Source: Saprospiraceae bacterium (GTDB lineage: Bacteria; Bacteroidota; Bacteroidia; Chitinophagales; Saprospiraceae). Taken from it: a DNA stretch of 7,910 nucleotides. Of this stretch, positions 1 to 5,226 are shown piece by piece. Positions within the stretch are counted from its first letter, which is position 1, and every line of letters begins with the position of its first letter. The notes under the pieces are model-generated. The model did no database searches, was not told the DNA's origin, and saw only the letters and a program-made list of their open reading frames with translations. The stretch is taken from assembly GCA_022842255.1 (NCBI GenBank), contig JALHPW010000218.1:1-7910 (forward strand). The letters run 5' to 3'. A program made the position numbers and the translations under genes.

Positions 1-1
1 G

Positions 2-49
2 AATGGCGAAAATACCAAGCGCTGGTCCAACAAATCCCCAAATCCCCAA
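2..49 (-). repeat. Partial copy of the palindromic intergenic repeat, upstream of permease 1
   Basis: Bases 2-49 match the reverse complement of 5088-5135 with three differences (positions 7, 14 and 26). The match covers one arm of the inverted repeat found before permease 3 plus about 15 bases of its centre. Bases 17-49 also match the right arm 5155-5187 directly with one difference (T26 against C5164), but left of base 17 that direct alignment fails. The copy is therefore best read as the second half of an element whose centre is flipped relative to the one at 5074-5201. Its other arm would lie left of the window. Whether that arm exists cannot be seen here. Confidence 0.8.
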
Positions 50-78
50 CTAAACAAATCCCCAACCAAACAAATAAC
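31..78 (+). repeat. Degenerate 8-bp tandem repeat (CAAATCCC-like) in the leader of permease 1
   Basis: Reading in steps of eight from base 31, the units are CAAATCCC, CAAATCCC, CAACTAAA, CAAATCCC, CAACCAAA and CAAATAAC, ending 11 bases before the ATG at 90. Every unit begins with CAA and the phase is kept for about 48 bases. The same register appears before permease 3 (5169-5216). No Shine-Dalgarno sequence and no Bacteroidota-type promoter (TTTG, about 19 bp, TAnnTTTG) is visible in 1-89. Confidence 0.6.
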
Positions 79-89
79 CACCACTAGCT

Positions 90-2534
90 ATGATCCAGAA
101 CTATCTAAAAATCGCTTTCCGCGACCTGCTCAAGCAAAAAGGGCTGACGATGATCAACATCCTCAGCCTCAGCATTGGATTGGCCGCTTTCAGCCTGTTC
201 CTGCTGTATGCAGTCAACGAGTTCAACTATGACCGCTTTCATGCGGATGGCGACCGTGTGTTCAGGTTTTATCGGTGGACGGAGGTAATGCGCGGTAGTA
301 AAACCGAGGGCGACCCCTACTTGCCTATCCCACTCGGTCCGGCCTTGCAAGCCGATTTCCCGGATGTGGAAAACTTTACGCGAATGCGGGATGCCTGGGG
401 GGAAAGTTTTGTCCGGGCGAACGGCACCGTCTCGCGTTTGGGGATTGCCCATGCCGATCCGCAGTTTTTTGACGTGCTGACTTTCCCCTTAAAATACGGC
501 AATCGGGCCACGGCATTGAAGGAACTGAACAGCATCGTGCTCACCGAAAAAACGGCTCTAAAACTCTTTGGGGAATCAAATCCCATCGGACGGACGCTTG
601 AAATAAAAATTGAAGACCGATTTGAACCCTTTACCGTCTCTGCGGTGGCAGAAGATATGCCTTCCAACACGAGTGTTGTTTTTGAGGCACTATGTAATTT
701 TGAAAAACTGCTAACCCTGCCATCCATGGCCAGGCGCAAAACGAGTTGGAACCATTCCGCCTATTTTACCTTCGTCAAATTGCGCCCTGGAAGTGGTTTG
801 CCCTCCGATGCTGCCCGGTTGCAGCAGTTTCGTCAAAAATACTATCCAAACGAAGAGCAAGAGTTGCGCAAAGATGGTTCATGGCAAGGGGAAGGCTCCC
901 CGGTGAGCTATCGTATGCAGCCGCTCCGAGCCATGCATACCCAGACGATGGTTGCGGGGGGGCAGGTGGCCCCCATTGACCCCAAAAGTGTCTGGATTTT
1001 ATTGGGCATCGCAGCTGGTATCCTGGCCATTGCGGGCATCAACTTCACCACCTTGGCCATTGGTCGCTCGGCCGGGCGCGCACGCGAGGTGGGCGTGCGC
1101 AAGGTCATGGGCAGCGACCGTAAAATGTTGATTGGGCAGTTTTTGACCGAATCCATGTTGTTGGCAGGCATTTCAGCCTGTTTGGGATTGGTTTTGGCGC
1201 AGCTGATGTTGCCCAATTTCAACCGACTGGCCGACCGCGAATTGGTTTTTTCCTTCCAGCAATTCCCGGAAATGGTCTGGATGTTGGGCGGCTTGGTATT
1301 GCTCACCGGACTTTTAGCGGGCAGTTATCCAGCCTTGGTGCTCTCTGGCTTCCGGCCAGTGGAAATTTTAAAAAGCAAGGTTCGGCTCGGCGGCTCCAAT
1401 TTTTTCACCAAATCGTTGGTCACCGGGCAGTTCGTCTTGTCTATCGGATTGATTGTTTCGACCTTGATTATCTTGCAACAACTCAAGTTTATGCGCTCCA
1501 AAAACCCCGGTTTCGACCGGGAAAACGTCTTGGTGGTAGATGCGAGCGACACCGATACCAAGCGAGTGTTCCCCTTATTCAAGCAAGCCGCCCTTGCCCA
1601 TCCAGCCGTAATGGGCGTGGCAGGTTCGGAGCTGGGCATTGGTGCCGGGGAGGGTTGGAGCCGTTCAGGTTGGGAAGACAAGGGCACCCATCGGGAGGTG
1701 TACGAGTATTTTGTAGATGCCGAATTTCTCGGCGTGATGAAAATGCAGCTCCTGGCCGGACGCAATTTCGAACCCGGTAACTCCCTCGATACCGTGAGTT
1801 CGGTGGTTATCAACGAACGTATGATGCGGGATTTTGGCTGGACCCTGGAAAATGCCGTGGGCCAACAACTGCTTGGCTATTACGAAGACCCCAAAAAACC
1901 ACTGCCAACGGTTATCGGAGTGGTTAAAAACTTCCATTTCCGCCCCATGAAAGAGGAAGTTGGGCCACAGATGTTCCATCAGTTTGCCGATTATGCCCCG
2001 TATAAATATTTTGTGCGGCTTCAACCCGGCGACCCAGGCACAGCACTTGCTGCGCTCAAAAAAGATTGGGAAAAAGTGGAATCAGAGCTGCCCTTCAAGT
2101 ACAGTTTCCTCGACGACAACCTCAACCGTTTTTACAAATCCGAGGCGCGTTTGGGTAAAATCGTGCTCTGGGCCGGGGGCATCTCCATTTTTCTGGCCTG
2201 CCTGGGGCTCCTTGGCCTGGCGGCGCTGGCAGTGGTGAACCGGATGAAAGAAATCGGTATCCGAAAAGTGCTGGGGGCAAGTGTAATGGGCATTACAGGC
2301 CTATTGGCCAAAGACTTCCTGAAACTGGTACTCATTGCCATCCTCATTGCGTCGCCCATCGCTTATTACTTCATGCAAAAATGGTTGGCAGATTTCGCCT
2401 ATCGCATTGATATTCAATGGTGGATGTTTGCGGTGGCCGGGATTGGGGCGGTGGCCGTGGCATTTTTCACCGTGGGATTCCAAAGTATAAAAGCGGCCTT
2501 GACCAACCCGGTGAAAAGTTTGCGAAGTGAATGA
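90..2534 (+). CDS. ABC transporter permease 1, MacB/FtsX family, eight-helix double-domain type
   Basis: This 814-residue inner-membrane protein would form the membrane part of an ATP-driven type VII-like (MacB/LolCE/FtsX) transporter. Seen in the sequence: a basic amphipathic start, helix 1 (about 22-43) followed by NEFNYDRFHADGDRVFR, a first periplasmic domain (about 44-299, MacB_PCD-like), helices 2-4 (300-324, 352-372, 396-418), helix 5 (444-463), a second periplasmic domain (464-690), and helices 6-8 (691-714, 744-762, 778-797). Each half carries the FtsX coupling signature after its second helix: EVGVRKVMG at 333-341 and EIGIRKVLGA at 721-730. The start at 90 is supported by the MIQNYLKIAFRDL opening, which matches permease 2. 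There is no nucleotide-binding domain, so a separate ATPase is required. The substrate is unknown; families of this kind export peptides or move lipoproteins, or transmit force across the envelope. The 3' end (2298-2509) is almost identical to that of permease 2. Confidence 0.95.
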   Translation: MIQNYLKIAFRDLLKQKGLTMINILSLSIGLAAFSLFLLYAVNEFNYDRFHADGDRVFRFYRWTEVMRGSKTEGDPYLPIPLGPALQADFPDVENFTRMRDAWGESFVRANGTVSRLGIAHADPQFFDVLTFPLKYGNRATALKELNSIVLTEKTALKLFGESNPIGRTLEIKIEDRFEPFTVSAVAEDMPSNTSVVFEALCNFEKLLTLPSMARRKTSWNHSAYFTFVKLRPGSGLPSDAARLQQFRQKYYPNEEQELRKDGSWQGEGSPVSYRMQPLRAMHTQTMVAGGQVAPIDPKSVWILLGIAAGILAIAGINFTTLAIGRSAGRAREVGVRKVMGSDRKMLIGQFLTESMLLAGISACLGLVLAQLMLPNFNRLADRELVFSFQQFPEMVWMLGGLVLLTGLLAGSYPALVLSGFRPVEILKSKVRLGGSNFFTKSLVTGQFVLSIGLIVSTLIILQQLKFMRSKNPGFDRENVLVVDASDTDTKRVFPLFKQAALAHPAVMGVAGSELGIGAGEGWSRSGWEDKGTHREVYEYFVDAEFLGVMKMQLLAGRNFEPGNSLDTVSSVVINERMMRDFGWTLENAVGQQLLGYYEDPKKPLPTVIGVVKNFHFRPMKEEVGPQMFHQFADYAPYKYFVRLQPGDPGTALAALKKDWEKVESELPFKYSFLDDNLNRFYKSEARLGKIVLWAGGISIFLACLGLLGLAALAVVNRMKEIGIRKVLGASVMGITGLLAKDFLKLVLIAILIASPIAYYFMQKWLADFAYRIDIQWWMFAVAGIGAVAVAFFTVGFQSIKAALTNPVKSLRSE
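2298..2509 (+). repeat. 212-bp direct repeat, copy A, inside the 3' end of permease 1
   Basis: This block aligns without gaps to 4827-5038 at a constant offset of 2529 and shows 5 differences. Four lie near its left end (GACTTC/GATTTC and GGTACTC/GGTGTTG) and one is at 2432/4961. Bases 2334-2431 and 2433-2509 are identical to their partners. Immediately outside the block the genes differ at most silent sites although the protein stays alike: left, the EIGIRKVLG codons; right, the VKSLRSE codons. The block encodes the end of the last FtsX domain including helices 7 and 8. Confidence 0.9.
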
Positions 2535-2597
2535 GGGAATGATTGAATGAATGGGGTTATTCCAAACCAATCAACAAGTTACCAAGCCAGCAAAGCT
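2529..2597 (+). other. Spacer between permeases 1 and 2, with a three-unit 8-bp repeat
   Basis: The stop codon of permease 1 lies in the first of three GAATGA units spaced exactly eight bases apart (2529, 2537 and 2545). The rest, up to the ATG at 2598, is A/C-rich with CAA steps at 2575, 2583 and 2591, again eight apart. There is no hairpin followed by a T-run and no recognisable promoter, so read-through from permease 1 to permease 2 is likely. The 63-base gap between stop and start is ordinary for an operon. Confidence 0.55.
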
Positions 2598-5063
2598 ATG
2601 ATCCAAAACTATTTTATTGTCGCACTGCGCAACCTGCGCCGTAATAAACTCTACGCCGCAATCAATATCGCCGGCCTAACCTTTGGTCTCACTGGCTTTC
2701 TGTTGCTTGGCCTCTACCTCTTCGATGAGTTGACCTTCGATCAAATGCATGCAGATGTCGACCGGATCTATCGCGTAGTAGAGCACAATAGAAACATGAC
2801 AGAAGCAACGACCATCGCGGGAAGCAGTTTCAACCTGGCCGATGGCTCAAAAAAGCAAATCGCCGAAATCGAAAACACGGCGAGGATTGCCCGCTTTGGT
2901 CGCTCCAACCTGACAAACCCAGACCGGCCACATTACAAGGTACATGAGGTATTGACCGTGGCAGACAATGGCTTGATGGAAATATTTGATTTTCAAGCAC
3001 TTCAAGGGGATGTTCGAAATGCCCTGAAGGAACCGAACAGTATCGTCATTACAGAAGAGTTGGCACAACGTTACTTTCAAAGTAGTCAGGTACTGGACAA
3101 AACCCTGATATTGGATTTGGGCACCCCAACCCCGGTGCGCATTACGGCCGTGCTGAAAAACCATCCCCGAAATTCGAGTTTCGATTTTCCGTTGGCCATA
3201 TCGATGGGCACCTTTATGGTTGATTCCAATTTCCGCAACGAAGTGCTCCGCGACTGGTCGTCCAATGATTTTATGACGTTTGCCCGCCTGAGCCCAAATG
3301 CGGACCCACAGCTCGTAACCCCGCAACTGACAAAATTGGTTTACAACAACCGACAATTCAGGGAAGGACAATCGGTGTCGCACAGCCTGCAGGCACTGAA
3401 AGACATGCGCCTATACTCCGAAGGCATTGTGGATGGTGCCCGAAATTCCAATGTTGGGGCCATGAGCAGCGGCTCTATTTTTTATTTGAAGGTGTTCGGG
3501 GCTGTAGCGCTCTTTGTCCTGCTGCTGGCTTGCATCAACTATATGAACCTCACAACTGCCAAAGCCACCAACCGCAGTAAAGAAATCGGGGTTCGGAAGG
3601 CCAGTGGGGCTTTTCGTGGGCACTTGGTTTCACAGTTTATGTCGGAATCCTTGGTGGTAGTAGGGCTTTCTTTCGGTTTGGCAATTGGTTTGGTTAACCT
3701 GCTATTACCTGCATTTAACCGATTTGTCGAAAAAGAGCTGTCGCTGAATTTATCCACCGACTCCCGCATTTGGCTCCTCGCCTTAACGACGATGATTGTA
3801 ACAGGTTTATTGTCAGGAAGTTATCCCGCATTGGTTTTGTCGCGCCTTAGTCCAATGCTGTTGTTGAAAAACATTAAACTAAAGCTCAGTGGCGACATGT
3901 CGCTGCGCAAAAGTTTAGTTGTGTTTCAATTTGCGGTTTCCATTTTGATGATTGTGGCCACCGTTGTTTTCTTCCAACAAGTACGATTTGTGACAAACAA
4001 AGACCTGGGATTCAAAAAAGACCTGCTTTGTGTTGTAGACATCAACAGTGGCCAGGTGAGAAGGGGCGCCGAAACCATTCAAGCCGAGTTTTTAAAGATA
4101 CCTGGGGTAAAAAATGTGTCGGTCACTTCACGGGTACCTGGGGAATGGAAAAACATTGCCCAAGTCAAAATACGTCCAGAAGGAAGCAATGAAGCTTACC
4201 AGGAATCTTATTTTCTGGGTATTGATGAAGCGTTTTTGGAAACCTTCGAGATTGACCTCAAACAAGGTCAGGTGTTCAAGGGCATTGGCGACACGACTTC
4301 CGTACTGCTCAATGAAACAGCTGCAAAAATGCTTTCCATTGAAACAGCATCAGGTCAGGCGGTCGAGATTCCTGAGCGGGCATTCGATGGTACTTTCGTT
4401 CCATTAAACAACCGTCAGGTTTTCCGGGCGCGCGTCGCAGGCATTGTAAAAGACTTTCATTTCCAGACCCTTCGGGAAAAAATCGCACCCATGGTGCTGG
4501 CTTATCAGCGAAACCCCGTGCAAAACATCGATTATTTCACGTCTCGCGTGGAGGCCCATGACATTCCCGGCACCCTGAAAAAGATGGAAGAAGTGTTACT
4601 CGCCATTGACCCGAACCATCCACTCGAATATCATTTTTTGGATGAACAATTAGCGCTTTTTTATGCTGAGGACAAGCGCCGGCAGGCGATACTGGTCTGG
4701 ACCGCCATGGCTGCTATTTTCATTGCCTGTATGGGCTTGTTTGGATTGGCCACTTATGCCGCCGAGCAACGCGTAAAGGAAATTGGCGTTCGTAAAGTTC
4801 TTGGTGCTTCCGTGGCAGGCATTGTTGGCCTATTGGCCAAAGATTTCCTGAAACTGGTGTTGATTGCCATCCTCATTGCGTCGCCCATCGCTTATTACTT
4901 CATGCAAAAATGGTTGGCAGATTTCGCCTATCGCATTGATATTCAATGGTGGATGTTTGCTGTGGCCGGGATTGGGGCGGTGGCCGTGGCATTTTTCACC
5001 GTGGGATTCCAAAGTATAAAAGCGGCCTTGACCAACCCTGTGAAATCCCTCCGTTCGGAATAA
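2598..5063 (+). CDS. ABC transporter permease 2, MacB/FtsX family, eight-helix double-domain type
   Basis: An 821-residue permease with the same plan as permease 1. Helix 1 is at about 22-43, followed by FDELTFDQMHADVDRIYRV. The first periplasmic domain spans about 44-294, helices 2-4 are at 295-317, 350-372 and 391-413, helix 5 at 441-460, the second periplasmic domain 461-696, and helices 6-8 at 697-721, 751-769 and 786-805. The coupling motifs are KEIGVRKASG (328-337) and KEIGVRKVLGA (727-737). The open frame extends to an ATG at 2547, but I use 2598: the protein then begins MIQNYFIVALRNLRRNK, matching the starts of permeases 1 and 4, and the context GCT-ATG is shared with permeases 1 and 3. 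The 17 extra residues (rich in N, Q, S) resemble no family feature. The periplasmic domains are clearly diverged from permease 1, which suggests a different substrate or partner, while the last 75 or so residues are nearly the same. There is no ATPase domain. Confidence 0.94.
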   Translation: MIQNYFIVALRNLRRNKLYAAINIAGLTFGLTGFLLLGLYLFDELTFDQMHADVDRIYRVVEHNRNMTEATTIAGSSFNLADGSKKQIAEIENTARIARFGRSNLTNPDRPHYKVHEVLTVADNGLMEIFDFQALQGDVRNALKEPNSIVITEELAQRYFQSSQVLDKTLILDLGTPTPVRITAVLKNHPRNSSFDFPLAISMGTFMVDSNFRNEVLRDWSSNDFMTFARLSPNADPQLVTPQLTKLVYNNRQFREGQSVSHSLQALKDMRLYSEGIVDGARNSNVGAMSSGSIFYLKVFGAVALFVLLLACINYMNLTTAKATNRSKEIGVRKASGAFRGHLVSQFMSESLVVVGLSFGLAIGLVNLLLPAFNRFVEKELSLNLSTDSRIWLLALTTMIVTGLLSGSYPALVLSRLSPMLLLKNIKLKLSGDMSLRKSLVVFQFAVSILMIVATVVFFQQVRFVTNKDLGFKKDLLCVVDINSGQVRRGAETIQAEFLKIPGVKNVSVTSRVPGEWKNIAQVKIRPEGSNEAYQESYFLGIDEAFLETFEIDLKQGQVFKGIGDTTSVLLNETAAKMLSIETASGQAVEIPERAFDGTFVPLNNRQVFRARVAGIVKDFHFQTLREKIAPMVLAYQRNPVQNIDYFTSRVEAHDIPGTLKKMEEVLLAIDPNHPLEYHFLDEQLALFYAEDKRRQAILVWTAMAAIFIACMGLFGLATYAAEQRVKEIGVRKVLGASVAGIVGLLAKDFLKLVLIAILIASPIAYYFMQKWLADFAYRIDIQWWMFAVAGIGAVAVAFFTVGFQSIKAALTNPVKSLRSE
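4827..5038 (+). repeat. 212-bp direct repeat, copy B, inside the 3' end of permease 2
   Basis: Partner of 2298-2509, with 207 of 212 bases the same. The breakpoints are abrupt: just left, the codons for the KEIGVRKVLGAS stretch differ from permease 1 at many third positions. Just right, the codons for VKSLRSE differ heavily (for example TCCCTCCGT against AGTTTGCGA) while the protein is unchanged. Permease 3 encodes almost the same amino acids here but with many silent changes, so protein constraint alone does not explain the identity between copies A and B. Confidence 0.9.
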
Positions 5064-5073
5064 GTTATTTTAG

Positions 5074-5201
5074 GGTGATTTGGTTTTTTGGGGATTTGGG
5101 GATTTGTTGGGCCAGCGCTTGGGATTTTCTCCATTAGCGGAGGATGTTCATTCTAAGCGCTGGCCCAACAAATCCCCAAATCCCCAAAAAAACAAATCAC
5201 C
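5074..5201. repeat. Long inverted repeat: 47-bp arms, 34-bp centre
   Basis: Arm 5074-5120 and arm 5155-5201 are reverse complements at 46 of 47 positions; the exception is in the T-run near the outer ends. The centre 5121-5154 can itself form a small hairpin, CTCC (5129-5132) with GGAG (5139-5142). The left arm starts 11 bases after the stop of permease 2 and the right arm ends 25 bases before the start of permease 3, so the transcript between them could fold into a very stable stem. No T-run follows it, so it is not a canonical intrinsic terminator. It could be a palindromic mobile or REP-like element, a transcript-stabilising or attenuating hairpin, or both. A related partial copy lies at 2-49. 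Confidence 0.93.
5090..5123 (+). other. Possible G-quadruplex tract within the left arm
   Basis: Four G-runs lie in order: GGGG 5090-5093, GGGG 5098-5101, GGG 5109-5111 and GGG 5121-5123, with intervening loops of 4, 7 and 9 bases. The complementary strand of the right arm (5155-5201) and of the copy at 17-63 has matching G-runs. The tract meets a loose G-quadruplex pattern. Folding would compete with the 47-bp hairpin, and nothing in the sequence shows which form occurs. Confidence 0.4.
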
Positions 5202-5216
5202 AATAAACCAATAACC
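5169..5216 (+). repeat. Degenerate 8-bp tandem repeat in the leader of permease 3
   Basis: In eight-base steps the units are CAAATCCC, CAAATCCC, CAAAAAAA, CAAATCAC, CAATAAAC and CAATAACC. They overlap the right arm of the inverted repeat and continue past it to 11 bases before the ATG at 5227. The phase and first two units match the leader of permease 1 (31-78), so the two leaders are homologous up to the start codon and not only within the palindrome arm. No Shine-Dalgarno or TAnnTTTG promoter element is visible in 5064-5226. Confidence 0.6.
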
Positions 5217-5226
5217 AACCCATGCT

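Noticed and set aside
31..65. CRISPR-like array from the repeated CAAATCCC units
   Set aside because: Units are 8 bp with no spacers; this is a short tandem repeat, and no cas gene is present.
2547..2597. Upstream ATG giving a 17-residue longer permease 2
   Set aside because: The extension (N/Q/S-rich) has no family similarity and overlaps the 8-bp repeat spacer. The ATG at 2598 gives the MIQNYF opening shared with permease 1 and the same GCT-ATG context.
4943..5137. Overlapping 63-codon frames on both strands spanning the end of permease 2 and the left arm
   Set aside because: They exist because part of the frame runs through the conserved 3' block and the palindrome arm. No family feature, and they overlap a certain gene.
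5074..5201. Intrinsic terminator for permease 2
   Set aside because: The stem is much too long and no T-run follows the right arm; the sequence after it is A/C-rich. An effect on transcription is possible but not a canonical terminator.
5064..5226. Bacteroidota-type promoter (TTTG then TAnnTTTG) before permease 3
   Set aside because: TTTG occurs several times in the left arm, but no TAnnTTTG is present in the spacer. The nearest, TATTTTAG at 5066-5073, lacks the core TTTG.
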